Notes under the pieces: generated by a model
What the model was told of the DNA's origin: nothing
The model's database searches: none
Seen by the model: the letters and a program-made list of their open reading frames with translations, nothing else
Part shown: positions 1 through 12,618 of the stretch, piece after piece
Layout of the letters: every line of letters begins with the position of its first letter
Position numbering within the stretch: the first letter of the stretch is position 1
DNA from: Spodoptera frugiperda
Taxonomy: Eukaryota > Arthropoda > Insecta > Lepidoptera > Noctuidae
Reading direction: 5' to 3'
NCBI RefSeq assembly: GCF_023101765.2
Contig: NC_064212.1
Location: 7,564,001-7,628,000, forward strand
Length of the DNA: 64,000 nucleotides
Translations under genes and position numbers: made by a program

Positions 1-1441
1 TCGAACATTCTATGCTTATACCATTAATCTCCGCAACTATTTGACGGATTTGGTTGAAATTTGGTACAGATATAGTTTAGAACCTTAGAAAGGACATAGA
101 TATATTTTTATTTCAAAAATCAAAAAATAAAAATAAGAAATAAATTATTTATAAATAATTCTATGTCGATCGTTACACGACTTCGGTTCATGTTATTGTT
201 TTAATTTATCGAAAAAAAGTAAATAAATAGTAAAAAGGTATGAAAAAAATAATATCAATATAATAAAACATTTAGTACAAAGAAAATGCTCTAACGGAGT
301 ATAGATAATTCTATGTCGATCGTTACACGACTTCGGTTCATGTTATTGTTTTAATTCATCGAAAAAAAGTAAATAAATAGTAAAAAGGTATGAAAAAAAT
401 AATATCAATATGATTAAACTTTTAGTACAAAGAAAATGCCCGAACGGAGTATAAATAAATAATCCAAGTTGTCTTTATCCTCGATAGATGGCGTTGGGAT
501 CGAAATAGATCGCGCTATGGTTTCGTTACATTCATTTGGTTGGGTATCGGCCGAGCGCTTCGGTACTATCGTAGAAAAAGTGTATTATCAGTCGTATGAT
601 TATTTGTCTGTAGTGGTCCTGCTGTTTTGTATATTCTAAATTGGTTTCGTTGTATTTGTCAATTAATAAGTTTATTTGTTGGGTTTTCCTGGTTTTTTGG
701 TTAAATTATTTAACGTAGGTTTAGTTTGATATCGATTATTAGTAGTTACTGTAGTTAGTTTTTTTAATAAAATTGTAAGTCTAATTTTTTTTTATTAGAT
801 TAGATTTAAGTCGTTTCTTTTAAATTATTTAGTTTAAGCTTGGTTATTATAGCATAGAGGATAGGTTGTAATATAGTTTCTTTTTTAATTGTTATAAATT
901 CGTAATTCGTAGCTTTCTTTAGTTTTAAGTTAGTTTAACTCCGTTTTTAAACTATTTTTTCAATGCCCTAAGTGAGTATACATCTATTAAATTCAAACGC
1001 AGAGCTCATTATGTTGATTTTTGAAGAGTTCCCTGGAATATCTTCCACATCTCATTTTTGAAGAGATCCCGCGAGATCGGGAACTATATGGTTAAAACTA
1101 AAAATTTGCCAGAAGTCACTATTCCACGCGAACGAAGTCGCGGGCAAAAGCTAGTAACTAATAATATCACTTAAGAGCTGTTCAACAACGTAATATATTG
1201 CCTGAAAGCTGATACGCTTGTTGTAAATATTTATTTTGCTTCATGAAAATGTGTAACTCAATTTTTTATAGGTACTCTAATAAAATTTACATAATATTTT
1301 GTCATATCACTGGTCCCGGGACCCAGGTCCCCATTAAAGGACCCAGGTCCATCTTATTTTATCTCAAAAGGTATATTTTTAGATGAGAAATGTAGATTGA
1401 TAAGTAACATTAATGTACCTTATCATTTAGTTTGATTTTTT
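1..1441. other. Window start, non-coding, repeat fragments
   Basis: No credible gene is visible. The first 110 bases resemble the dispersed Lepidoptera motif in which a run such as CTCCGCAACTATTTGACGG is followed by GGTTGAAATTTGGTACAG. Its usual companion end, TCGCGGGCAAAAGCTAGTA, occurs at about 1138-1156. Together these suggest an old non-autonomous element spanning the start of the window and interrupted by the 150-bp duplication. The remainder is AT-rich and featureless to me. Confidence 0.5.
155..454. repeat. 150-bp tandem duplication, two copies
   Basis: Two head-to-tail units, 155-304 and 305-454, begin with the same ATAATTCTATGTCGATCG and agree along nearly their whole length, differing at only a handful of positions. 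The exact 150-bp period with few substitutions points to a fairly recent tandem duplication. The unit is AT-rich and has no convincing coding capacity. Confidence 0.9.
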
Positions 1442-2240
1442 TATAGTGTTATCCGGTAAACCAGCAGACGGATCACCTGATGGTAAACATTCGCCGCAGC
1501 CCATGGACACCCGAAACACCAGAGGCGTTATAAGTGCGTTGCCGGCCTCTTGTAGGTTAGGAATTTAAGGGTTGTTGCGGAATCGGGGATTACGAAGATT
1601 GGGCCTTCGGTAACCTCACTTATACAACGAGACACAATGGAAGCGTTATTTCACGTCGGTTTTCTGTGATTTTTTTTTTTTTTTTTTTTGAGGGGGGAAA
1701 ATCATCCAATGACTTTTCTCGCCTTGGGCGCGGCGAGAGGGAGTGTCAGACTCTTACTGACTAAAAACCACCCCGTTCCTTCTCCTGCCTTTCGAGCCGG
1801 AGCCCCGGTAAACCCGCTAGGTTGTCCGCAGCTCCGGATTAGGCATCAGCCCTACTGGGCCCCATCTGTGGTGGTCTGATGGCTCTTTGAGGCGCGCGAC
1901 TGGTTCTGGTCGGGCGGCGAACTACCCTTGCTCGCCGTCCGCAGGCCCGCACTTACGGTGGCCGGAGATCGTCACGCGACCCCCGACGCCCGGAGTGTCT
2001 CTCGCGACGGCTGGGGCGTGAGGAGGTTCGTTCTCTCACGCGCCCCGCCTCCTCCTTAGCTAGCATGACTGCTTCGCAGAAGGAGGAGACGGCATCCCAG
2101 TCCCCCTCGCTCCGCACCATGGCTTGTACCAATGCCGGACGCGAGAGGTCGCCGTCGCCGAACGTCGGTTTTCTATGAAGCCGTGGTATCACTCCAGCTG
2201 AGCCATAGCAAGGCTCTCCCACATTCAATAGTCCAAAAGA
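1442..2240 (-). mobile_element. Poly(A) dispersed repeat (family A), split by a nested insertion
   Basis: Family A is defined by its copy at 54788-55098, which runs from a GTGTGGGAGAGCCATGCTTC start to an ACCGGCTTATACCATAAAAAA end. This minus-strand copy has its 3' part at 1442-1669 and its 5' part at about 2162-2230. Between them lies an unrelated retrotransposon fragment. The uninterrupted copy at 12073-12355 shows the two halves are normally contiguous, which is direct evidence for the nested insertion. Element class (SINE or LINE 3' end) is not certain. Confidence 0.7.
1670..2161 (-). mobile_element. 5'-truncated non-LTR retrotransposon 3' end (family B, copy 1)
   Basis: Read on the minus strand, the segment starts in an open frame (about 2161 to 1953) containing VRSEGDWDAVSSFCEAVMLA, which resembles the C-terminal tail of the reverse-transcriptase ORF of lepidopteran non-LTR elements. 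It continues through a GC-rich 3' untranslated stretch and ends in about 20 A (1689-1670). It is flanked by a 17-bp direct repeat with one mismatch, ACGTCGGTTTTCTGTGA at 1653-1669 and the A-variant at 2162-2178, as expected for target-primed insertion. Shorter family B copies elsewhere in the window match only the 3' portion. Assignment to a named LINE clade is not possible by eye. Confidence 0.75.
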
Positions 2241-5200
2241 CTTCTTAATTCGCAAATAAACTGCTCACTACTATTCAGCTCCCACTTTTTATACTGAAAC
2301 ACGACTATTTACAAAACACACCATGTTTATAAATAGACAAGTAAATAGATTGATATACCTAAGCCATTATATCAATCAGCATCTAATGTATTCGCAGTTA
2401 CAAACAAGAGTTTCAATCACGCTATCTCGAAGTGTCCTATATGCCATTAAACTTCGGACGTCACGCGACGCGACGCTCCAGTAGTTTTGAAGTTGACCCA
2501 AACCGAAATTAATCGGGCGTTATTGGGAACTATTTGAAATTAATTGATTTAAAGCACTTTGCGCTTTACAATAGATACTATTTAAGTCCAAACTTTATTG
2601 TGCTCGTTCTAGTTGAATTTTGTTTACAATGTGTTTCTTATTGTGCTAGCGAAACATTAATGTTGGAATGTGCTGTATGAATGAAAATATTCATTCATCT
2701 TTCACATAGAGTCGTAAACTTTATGTGAGTGTAATATTTTCTTTATTTTTTCAACTGAAAAAGAACCGGTTTCCCGACAATATAGTAGGAAAACCAATGT
2801 AGATATTTACACGATCGTGATTCTGTTACCATAAGGTAAAACTGTTTTAAATCTACTTTCACATCACTTAATCTACTCAACTGCCTATACGTGGCCACTG
2901 CTGACCATAGCCCTCTACTCGTACGGAGAAGGTTTGAGCCATTAATCACCACGCTTGCTCAATGCGGGTTGGCAATTCCAAACTTGTAATAAGAAATTAT
3001 AAGCCCAGGTTTCCTCACGATTTTTTCCTTTACCGTTTGTCAATGGTGTCTGAATAATGTTACAAAGTATGTATAACTTGGAAAAAGTCACATTAGTACC
3101 TTTTTTTTTAGGCCTTTGATAGGTTTCGATCAATAAACTTCCGGGCCACCACGACATTACCTTAATATACATTACTATATTACACCGTATCCTCAATCCA
3201 CATTAAATTAGTACTAATGACTTTACATTAATCTTCCTTATGTATACCTCAACCTAAACCATTTTGATGAAAGTAGAAACTAAAATTACTAATTCCGCGC
3301 CCAAGTTAATCTCTTCGCAGTAGGTATATTTCAATCCGATTTCAACAAATTTCGAGTTGAATGATAAAAGATTTATAACACGGAATAATTGAAACAACGC
3401 CGCGCCGCCATCGTGACGGGCCCTTGGGCAATTCCTCGCGCCTTTAGAAATATTTTGTAATTAAATAAAATTACTCTTTCACTAAGTTCTACCAGTTCAA
3501 TCGTCTACTAAACTTTCGAATAGTAGTCAACGTTAATGAAAATTTATTTCTTTCATCAACAAAATGACTTGATTATAAAACTGTATTCCACGAATTATTG
3601 AAATAATTTCGAGACAGATAAGTTGGGGACCCACCTGTTGGTACATCGTTACCGTGTTTGTAAATCCAAACTTTACGCCATCTCCTAAGATAAAACCGTG
3701 ATTTTATAACTTGTAAACATGCTGTATAAAGTCAACGAATGAACATTGAGATTGTACCTTAGGTAGGTAAGTATAATGTCTATATTTATTGAACTGAAAC
3801 CTAAAGTGTTTGTTTAATTTTTTGCCATGGTCTTCCACAAGATTTTTTCCCTTTTTATATTTAATGGGTCAACGTTTGGCCGCTATCTCGCCTGATGATA
3901 AGCGATGATGCGACCTACGATGGAGCATGTCTGCCCATAAGCAACCTATTTACCCGGTTCAGGGAACACAGACTCCGTCAAAGACTTCGATTCTTTGCAG
4001 TTCACACAAAGAAGCATGAAGCGAAGCGATACATTACAACTTCGTAACAAAAAGTAATTTCTACAGTCGTAACAAAAAAAAACATTATGTGTCATTAAGA
4101 TAGCGTTTCCATACACGCAACAGTTATCGCAGTACACAGATACAACGCATCAGCTTCCGTTAACGATCACCGACTCCTGCGCATGTAAACAATTAGCACA
4201 TTAAACTGAGAACAAAGAACGCGGTGTTTTTTAACTGGCAATTATTTAAAAATCGTCTAATTTTATTAGGGCAACTAACTAAACTGTTTAATATTAAAGT
4301 TGCTACACTGTTAAACACTAAACAAGGGTTTCTTGTTTCCAAAAGGTGTTTTAATGAGGTACTAGGTAGACGCTAAATACCTGGAAAACCATTTAAGAGA
4401 AACATGAAAGAAACCTGAAATTGATTAACGAACGAATAAATTAGAGTAGCGGAATTCTATGAATTCGCGCTTTGTAAATGTTTTACATGTCTATTATTTA
4501 TTTAAAAGCTTTGTGCACATAAATACATATGCCATTGGCACTTTCTGCCTGTCTGACACTTGGGTGGTGCAGAGAAAGTAGTCATCTATTATTATATATT
4601 TCGGACATATACACAATTAAACCTACATTATAATAAATAGATACATGAATAATAATACGTACATACAAGTTTTAGGTGTGTCACAAGTCCTTATTTTGTC
4701 AAATTGCAAAGTTGATCTTATGGTCGATAACCTACTTAAAAAAGTGTCATTGATTCCTTTGTGGCCTTCATTTTCTTAGCAGTCAAAAATATACACGTAC
4801 TAATGCTAGCTACCTGCAAAAATATTCGTGATTTATGATCCTATTGAGTTACGTTTAATAAATTACTCCGTAACGAGTATAAAGTAATGTTTCAGTCTGA
4901 CAACAGACTACAATATACTTCAAATTGAGTATTCAATAATTCATGAACTTAAGTAACAGCTTACAACCGATAAGTACGTACTTAAATGTTCACAGTTGAT
5001 TAATTTTAATAGTTACATGTAAACATTTGCTAGAATATAATAAATTAAATATCTTAAACGTATTGTATTTACATATATAAACTTTTTTGTTCACTTCTAT
5101 TCTATTTGAAAGGTCAAAGCATGCGGCAAAAAGGTGTAACTTATTTACTAACTGGTATTTGTATATAAAACCATATAATGTATTATGAATGTCAATATAT

Positions 5201-6484
5201 GTAAGCAAAAATTATTTGTAAACATTAATTTTCAATACCGTAAGCTATGAAGACTTTGTTAACAAAATAATTAGATAGCTATGTTCGTTAACCTGCCCGA
5301 AGAAGTATAAAAAGTTTGTAATCCTATTTCAAATACGTTAACGGTGTTTTTAAAATAATGAATTGATGTCGAAGTGGAATTTCTTAACCCGCGGTTTGCC
5401 GGAATCCAGATCTACGCGAGACACAAGGTATTTTCTATTGTGTCTTATATACCAGCATACAAGCGGTTAATGCTGGAAGGGAAGCTACATCAGTTCTGCT
5501 TTCCCGTGGAACATATGTCTACTTAAAAATAATGATAGCAATTTGCTGTATCTGGCGCATCTAATAATATAATAGCCTTTTAAATTATTCCATTCAATAA
5601 CTGCCAATTAGAACTTAGTAAATACGTATTTACATGAGTAACAATAATGTCATTAAAGCAATACAAATCACCCACTTGTTTTTATTAGAAAAGAATTTAT
5701 AGAGATTGAAAATGTTTGTCTACATAGCAGATCTTACACATTTAATTGCTTTGAAAGTAAGTAAGTATCATACTTATATATACTTATGTATTTTAATATC
5801 TATTTCTAGAACAATCATTCATTTCAACTCGTTTTTTTTTCGAATATGTTACACTTTAAAGGAGACAATGACCTTTGAGTTTGTTTCGGCATTTCTTCTC
5901 AGAGTAGTCCGTAAAGCCGGCCTCATCTAGAATTTTTTTATAATAATTCTAACATGTAAATTTGCTCTTTTGTAACCTATTGGCAAAAATAAATTCATTT
6001 CTTTTAAAACCTACACTATTGCTAGAACGAATTTGTTCTTATTTTCATAGAAAACGTATATGAAATCGACACGTGTTACATTTTCCAGACGTGTCCCAGA
6101 CAGAGCTGTTTGATCTGAAGCAAGGGCCGCGATAGGGCGACAATATATTATTGGAATATCTCGGAATTATCGGCTTTAAGCTAAGACTATTTGATAATTT
6201 TCTGAGAATTTAAATTTAATTTTGAGATTGAAACTTTTATCTAGCGTATTTTAACTAGAATTATTAATAGTTACGCTTAAATAAATCAATGACAATGTAC
6301 GATTTTTAATCATTTTTAATTTGAATGCGAGTAAAAATATATTCGAAAATCGTATTTCAAAAAAAAGTTTTATTCTAACTTTCTTATATTATGCAAAGTG
6401 GGAGAATATTTTTATCCCCAACGTTAAGGAAATCTTTCAAAAATACTAAACGATTTCAAAAACGCCTTTTCGATAATATAAAGG
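2241..6484. other. Intergenic, old repeat fragments only
   Basis: No gene recognised. Two repeat fragments stand out: 2893-3101 (family D, matched at 8577-8800 and in part at 54437-54550; shared core ATCACCACGCTTGCTCAATG) and about 3850-3950 (a common lepidopteran motif including GTTTGGCCGCTATCTCGCC). A short segment at about 5385-5450 with GAGACACAAGGTATTTTC is similar to about 23540-23610. The short open frames in this stretch show no coding signature. Confidence 0.5.
2893..3101. repeat. Dispersed repeat family D, copy 1
   Basis: Shares long collinear stretches with 8577-8800, including ATCACCACGCTTGCTCAATG and GGTGTCT.AATAAT near its end. It resembles the 3' region of a lepidopteran LINE from memory, but class is not established here. 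It is diverged from the second copy by many substitutions, so it is old. Confidence 0.7.
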
Positions 6485-8285
6485 GTTCGCACGAAATATT
6501 GCAAGCATACGTAAGCAGGTACGGCGTTTAGGGTGCCTTTCCACCTGAGTGTGCTATGCTACGATGCTGTAAATGTGTTTGGCTTCCATCAATCATAATC
6601 ATTAGTACATTGTTTTTTATAATGGAAAAATGCATGCTATCGATGTGTGCTATAGATGCGTGCTATGGATGGATTCCCTACTATACGATACATTACATAC
6701 TCGAGCTGCGCATCTTCCTCGCACAGCTACATAGCTAGCTTAGCTATTACATCTTCGTAGCATAGCTACATAACACATCCCTGATAGAAAAGCACCCTTA
6801 TTCCCATTCTATTGACAAATAATACACATTTTCAAATAAATAAATGTTAGCAGTTTTTGTTCGAAAAATTCTACAAATAATACCTACCAATAAAGAGGTT
6901 TATCTTGATTTGTGCAATAATACCTGTCCTATTTACAGTACAAACACTTTTAAAAATCTTATAAAAGACTTATATTGTTTTGATATATTTTACTGGAGTC
7001 AACGTAAATGCTAAAAAGAAAGAAAACCTATGCTTTTGTTTCTTTTTTATACGAGGTATCGACCTAATATAAAAATTAGCTCGGTATTATTCTACATGTC
7101 CTAATATCACCAAAAGTATTGGGATCAAATACCTTGTCTGTCTCAAAATAGCTAAGTAGAAATTTGAATCCAGACATCAGTTTAAACTTATACTCGAACG
7201 ATTTTCAGAGCATATGTTACGCCTACGCATATTTATCAAAGTGCTTCGCACGTTAATATTGCAAGCATAATAAGCAGGTACGCCGAATAGGGTAACTTTA
7301 CTGTCGAAGAACTTTTTTATATAAGCTGACGTAATGCTGATGAATGTCTTTTTACCTACATAAACCCGTCATGACGTCATTCAAGTATAATGATTTTGTT
7401 TATATCAAAAAAAGCATTTGCTAATTTATCGACTTATGATTCTGGGTAAGCGGTATTGGCCAAACAGACATATTTTTACTATTATTTTCTTTTTTTATAT
7501 TTTGGATAGAAGCCCTTTAAGCCAGCGTACTTTATCTTTGTTTACCTGAATACAAATCATCTAGCTTACATAATCAACAGTCTTTGTATCTTGAAAGAGC
7601 ACCCTTATTCAAATTAATTTTGCAAATAATACACATTTTCAAATACATAAAATTATTAGCATTTTATGTTTGAAAAATCCTTTATATAATGCCTTATAAC
7701 TATATCATTGAGGTACTTTACTAGTCAATGTAAATAGCTAAAAAAAGAAAACCTATGCCTATCAGCATTTTTTTTTATACGAGGTATCGACCCAATATAA
7801 AAATTAGCTCGGTATTATTCTACATGTCCTAATATCACCAAAAGTATTGGGATCAAATACCTTGTCTGTCTCAAAATAGCTAAGTAGAAATTTGAATCCA
7901 GACATCAGTTTAAACTTAGTTAAACTCAAATTTTCAGAGCATATGTTACGCCTACGCAGTTATTTATCAAAGTACTTTAATATTAATAAAATAATAATAT
8001 GTCAATAACCGAATATTTAACTTACTGTCGAAGAACTTTTTTATATTAAGAATGAGGTAATTCGATAATTCTTTTTTACCTACATAAACCCGTCAAATGA
8101 CGTATTCAAGTATAATAATTTTGTTTATTTCAAAAAAAGAACAATTTGTTAATTTATCGACTTATGATTTCTGGGTAAGCGGTCATTGACCAAACAGACA
8201 TATTTTTATATTATTTTCTTTTTTTTATATTTTGGATAGAAGCCCTTTAAGCCAACGTCTTTATTTTTGTTTATTGAATCAAATC
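6485..8285. repeat. Divergent tandem duplication, period about 730-760 bp
   Basis: Collinear matching blocks occur in order in two units. They include GCAAGCATACGTAAGCAGGT (about 6501) against the related run at about 7262; an almost identical ~150-bp block at 7040-7190 and 7770-7920 (ATACGAGGTATCGACC, then CCTAATATCACCAAAAGTAT); and a ~330-bp block at about 7205-7540 and 7930-8270 ending TTTGGATAGAAGCCCTTTAAG. One block is nearly identical while others carry indels. No coding potential is evident. Confidence 0.8.
6530..6798. mobile_element. MITE, PIF/Harbinger-like (TTA target duplication)
   Basis: The left end GGGTGCCTTTCCACCTGA and the reverse complement of the right end (TGATAGAAAAGCACCC) form terminal inverted repeats. 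TTA flanks both sides, the target duplication typical of PIF/Harbinger elements. The interior is rich in related GCTATG/CATAGC words that extend the inverted symmetry. At about 270 bp with no ORF it must be non-autonomous. A shorter relative lies at 31740-31846. Confidence 0.75.
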
Positions 8286-8576
8286 TCTTCCTTATTGAAT
8301 CAAAAGTTTTGTATCTTGAAGGGAGCGATAACAAAATAATCCTGTACAAACAGTAACTTGTTACTAAGGGTTTTATTACTGAGGAAGGTGTGGGTTTGTG
8401 GGTAATTTTGTTTACCTTCCCTTTATATAATGCTTTCCAACTAATTATGAACACTTGTTCATAGTCAAATTAATCATAGTCTGTTATTTATCCATTAAAA
8501 CCTCAGACAAATCAGCTTAATATTTCTTGCATAGTTACTAACCTTAGAATACAAACATCACACATCAACAGCCTAT

Positions 8577-8800
8577 AAGGAGCCATTGCTGGCCAAATGC
8601 CTCTTCTCATACGAAGAAGGTTTGAGCATGAATCACCACGCTTGCTCAATGCGGGTTGGCGATTTCAAACTTATAATAGGAAATGGTAAGCCCCGGTTTT
8701 CTGACGATGTTTTCCTTCGCCGTTTATCAGTGGTGTCTAAATAATATTAGAAAGTGCGTAGTTATAACTCGGAAAAAGTCACCTTAGTACTTACCTTTGG
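8577..8800. repeat. Dispersed repeat family D, copy 2
   Basis: Collinear with 2893-3101, with the shared core ATCACCACGCTTGCTCAATG followed by GGGTTGGC. It lies in otherwise featureless AT-rich spacer. Confidence 0.7.
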
Positions 8801-10659
8801 TAGCCACCCCGTTCATACCGCCGTTATCTTTAGTTTTACATGTTAAAATTGGTACAGCAACTCGAACATAAAAATAAGAATGAATGTACTATTTTTATCA
8901 TATTCGGATTAAGTATGTGTCAATAGGTACAATTTATGATATTAGATTTGAAATTACATTTTACTTTTTACCTCTATTTTTCTTGAACGTTGACACTAAA
9001 TGACATTCGAATATTTACTCGCTCGGCAAAAATAGAACCGTTTATTTTTCTCAAATCCTTTTTGCGTTTATTCTCACCTGTCTATAAATGCACGACCAAA
9101 TACAAAGTCGTAATCATGCCTAAGGTACCTACTTTACCTGTCACTCAAACCGGTCAGTCCCACCAAAACTTATTATACTAAGATTACATTTTCTTCTAGA
9201 ATTTCAAACATTGAAAAATATTCTTGAGGGACCACGCTAGTTTTCTAAATATAATATTATGTCTGTCTATCTGTCATAATCCTTTACGTGGGCATCTATT
9301 TTGAGTTGAATGCCAAGAATGACGGTTTATAAAGACTTCATACCAGACGTGACTTTTCGACATTTTGATTAAATCTATTTTTGAATAAACGACTTTGTTT
9401 TATCGTGTGAGGTATAAGTATTGTCGGAAATCACACTTTTATTAATGGGGAAAGTCATCCAACGACTTCTCCAGCCGTCTGGCGAGGCGAGAGGGACTGT
9501 CAGACTCTTATTAACAAAAAACAAACAGACATTCCTACTTCTAGATATTCGAGCAAACGAGAACCCGACAAAAAAAAGGTTGTCGACAGCTGCGGAGAAA
9601 TCACACATAACAACACAAGTAGACTCGAAACTGTCTTCATCCGTCATCCAACTTTATTCCAATAGGAACTGAACTTACTTTATTATACAGATGTCTATAA
9701 CAGTTTTCCTTAGAACTTAAAACGGCATGTTTACCATGTTTATAAGTTTTTATGAGTTTTGGATATTTCAGCAATGTGCAAGTGCGATAATCACGGATGA
9801 ACTAGAGTAATAAATGATAACTATTGATATTACTAGTAACCATGTCAGGTTAAAAACTTAAAACAGTTGTCCTTTTAGTTATTTACATACATTGCTAGAC
9901 CAACTTCCTATTATTATGATAGAAATATACTTAGAACTCTTGTAAGTTATAATCAAACATGACACAATCCATTAAGTGGGCACAGGTCATCAATTACAAG
10001 GGTACACAACACACCCACTGTATTAAAACAATCATTTTCTAAGGCATTATGTAAGTACGTAGTTTCTAGACATACTAATGAATGTCTAGATGAAGTACCA
10101 GGTGGGTACAGATTATCAAGACGTATAATAAATAAGTCATTATAATTTTGCGTAGGTATGTGGAAAATTTAACGTCTGTATAATAATGTCACTGTGTACT
10201 TTGACGTCATAATATTATGTAAAGGTTATCATTATTTTAGATTGATAGGTACAGATAGGTAGGTATTCCTTCAAACATAGGTACCTATATTAAGGGTACT
10301 TTATATTTTCAACGTTTGTTTGTTTGTTTTTTTTTTGGCATGGCCTTGCTTTTACCTTTACAAAAATTGAAGCCTTTCTTAAGTATATGACCATTTTAAT
10401 AATTAAATCGACAAAGCTATTGACTGGAACCCAAGTAATTGAGTACCTAATACAATAGTAACTTAAATGGTAGTATTTAATTGACAAACTGATTGTCAAC
10501 AAAAGAACTATTATTCTAGATTAAATCCACTACAGATAAAACAAGCAAAGTAATTTATTACCATTGCGAGGCTAATGTTCGGAAAATCGTTCCCAAGAGG
10601 TGAGAGACGTATTTAACTGTCACTATCTCAATAACTTTTTCTGACATAGATAGGTAATG

Positions 10660-10815
10660 ACTGCACGATTAGCGCAGTGGTTGGGCAACTGGCTGCCGTG
10701 TAATGTGTAGCGGGTTAAAATTTCGCACGGAATAACTCTTTGTGTGATCCACAAATCGTTGTTTCGGATCTAGGTGTGATGTGCATGTGAAATTGTATGT
10801 TTGTAAAAGTTTAAT
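10660..10815 (+). mobile_element. tRNA-derived SINE-like repeat (copy 1)
   Basis: Starts with TTAGCGCAGTGGTTGGGCAA, which resembles a pol III A box, followed by AGCGGGTTAAAATTTCGCAC in the B-box position. It then runs into a conserved tail (AACTCTTTGTGTGATC, then GTGATGTGCATGTGAAATTG). Reverse-oriented relatives are at 19675-19800 and 28885-29035. It is not a functional tRNA because no cloverleaf can be completed. Confidence 0.65.
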
Positions 10816-11385
10816 CATTTATTTCAATTATATCATATACTTAGGTACTTTTAAAACGTCAACAAAGAAAGAAATAAACAATAATCTGTCAGTCTGTCAA
10901 GTACCTACCCAGCTTCACTGATGGAAGCTGGGTGCTTGTTCCAAAGTGTAACTTCGAATGAAAAAGAACGAGCAAGAAACTCCATTCGTTACTCCAAACG
11001 CAACTACGACACGTTTCTATAAAAAAAAAAATGTTCGTTTAAATAATTTGGAACCTTGAAACTTTTAAGTCTAACGAACATGAACAGCTCATTCATCACA
11101 TAGCTTATGTGAGATAACGAGAGAAAATGGGATAAAATTCCAAAAATGCTATTGTAGACCTCAAATTCACAATCGTAACTTCGGTTTTAATTTATTTGCT
11201 GTCCACAACATACGTCTAATTCCACACAAAATAAATACTTTGTAATTTTTGTGGACGAGTAAATGACTGCAGAAATACACATCAGCAATTTGTGAACACA
11301 TCTGTTAAAAATTTGTTAAATTAAAAGTAAAAAACTTGGATACGAAATTTCACTGACTCAGGTTTCAACAGAGTTGAAACAAGAA

Positions 11386-11532
11386 CTGCGGACTACCTAG
11401 CGGGTTTACCGATGCTACGGCTCGAAAAGCAGCAGAAGGAACGGGGTGGTTTTTAGTTAGGAAGAGTGTGTTACTCTTTCTCGCCTCGCCCTGGCAAGAG
11501 AAGACATTAGATGATCTTCCCCCCTTAAAAAC
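11386..11532 (+). mobile_element. Retrotransposon 3' end, family B copy
   Basis: Truncated copy beginning CTGCGGACTACCTAGCGGGT and ending CTTCCCCCCTTAAAAA. It matches the 3' untranslated part of the element at 1670-1800 in reverse orientation. Confidence 0.75.
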
Positions 11533-12072
11533 AGATTTCAACACACATTGGATTAAGTACGTATAAAATTCTCTATATCGAAGCTTAATGGCACAACATT
11601 GAACATAGACAAATCATAATGTCCTACTCACTTTCGATTGCAAGAACATACCTACACATTTACAAATTCTATAGTATAGTATCTACATAGCTACCTTCAA
11701 TATCACCATCAAATTGACATCTCGGAACGCTATCAAATCACTCCCAATATCGCCCGAGGTACTAGAGGCCTGGCAAATCGTAAAAAACGAAATTTTACGT
11801 AAGTACCTATCTCAACTTGGAATGTAAAAAAGGTACCTTTTTTTATTTTAATAAAATATTTTTACATTCATACCATGTAACTTCAATTATAATTTACTTG
11901 CTCAGCTTTTCGAATAGATATTTTGTTATTTTTATTAGGTTTAGATATTCAAATAAATATTAGGGGCGTGTTTAGATGAGATTTTGCACTTAACTTTAAA
12001 TTAATCTTGCATCTAATCAAGCATTAATCATCACTGCATAAGCACTTAAGTACTTATCTAAAAACATATTTC

Positions 12073-12355
12073 TTATGGTATAAGCCAGTAACCGAGAAGA
12101 CAGATGACTTGATGGTAAGCTATCGCCGCCGCTCATGGACACCCGAAACACCAGAGGCGTTACAAATGCGTTTTGGGATTTAGGAATTTAAGGATTGTTG
12201 GGATATTTAAGGGGGAATCAGGGATTGGGAAGGTGTAATTAGGCCTCACTCACACAACGAAACATAACGCAAGCGTTGTTTCACGTCGGTTTTATGTGAG
12301 GCCGTGGTAACACTCCGGTCGAGCCCGCCCATTCGTGCCGAAGCTTGGCTCTTAA
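12073..12355 (-). mobile_element. Poly(A) dispersed repeat family A, uninterrupted copy
   Basis: Nearly full-length minus-strand copy, from TTATGGTATAAGCCAGTAAC to the end near CCGAAGCTTGGCTCTT. Here the sequence equivalent to the insertion point of the nested element at 1670 is intact (CACGTCGGTTTTATGTGAGG), which supports the nested-insertion reading at 1442-2240. It lies about 260 bp upstream of the predicted Bcl-2 gene start codon. Confidence 0.75.
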
Positions 12356-12618
12356 ACATTTGATCAATATGGTAACCCCATAATTATTACACAGAAACTG
12401 GCAAATTTAGGTACTCTTAGATGGTAAGTATACAAATGAGTCCACTTCAATCAAGGCCCAAAATTAAATGAATCATTAAAAATATATTAGATTCTCATTA
12501 AATAATCATCATTAATATATATTTCGTCTTCAATAAGGAAAGATATCAGTTCATTGGCGACAGTGTAACAAAATCTTTTGACTGTGGTGTATCAATAATA
12601 TATTATTAATAAAAAAAC

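Larger units (their letters stand above)
8801..12618. other. Spacer upstream of the Bcl-2-family gene
   Basis: Contains family B fragments at 9441-9525 (minus) and 11386-11532 (plus), a tRNA-derived SINE-like unit at 10660-10815, and a family A copy at 12073-12355. Nothing else is recognisable. The Bcl-2 gene promoter should lie in or just upstream of about 12400-12618, but no core promoter element is clear enough to call. Confidence 0.5.

Noticed and set aside
1953..2255. 100-codon minus-strand frame as a host gene
   Set aside because: It spans a retrotransposon ORF tail and the flanking repeat and crosses the insertion boundary, so it is not a single coding unit.
10660..10740. True tRNA gene
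   Set aside because: Only box-A and box-B-like words are present; acceptor and anticodon stems cannot be formed, and relatives elsewhere show it is a dispersed SINE.
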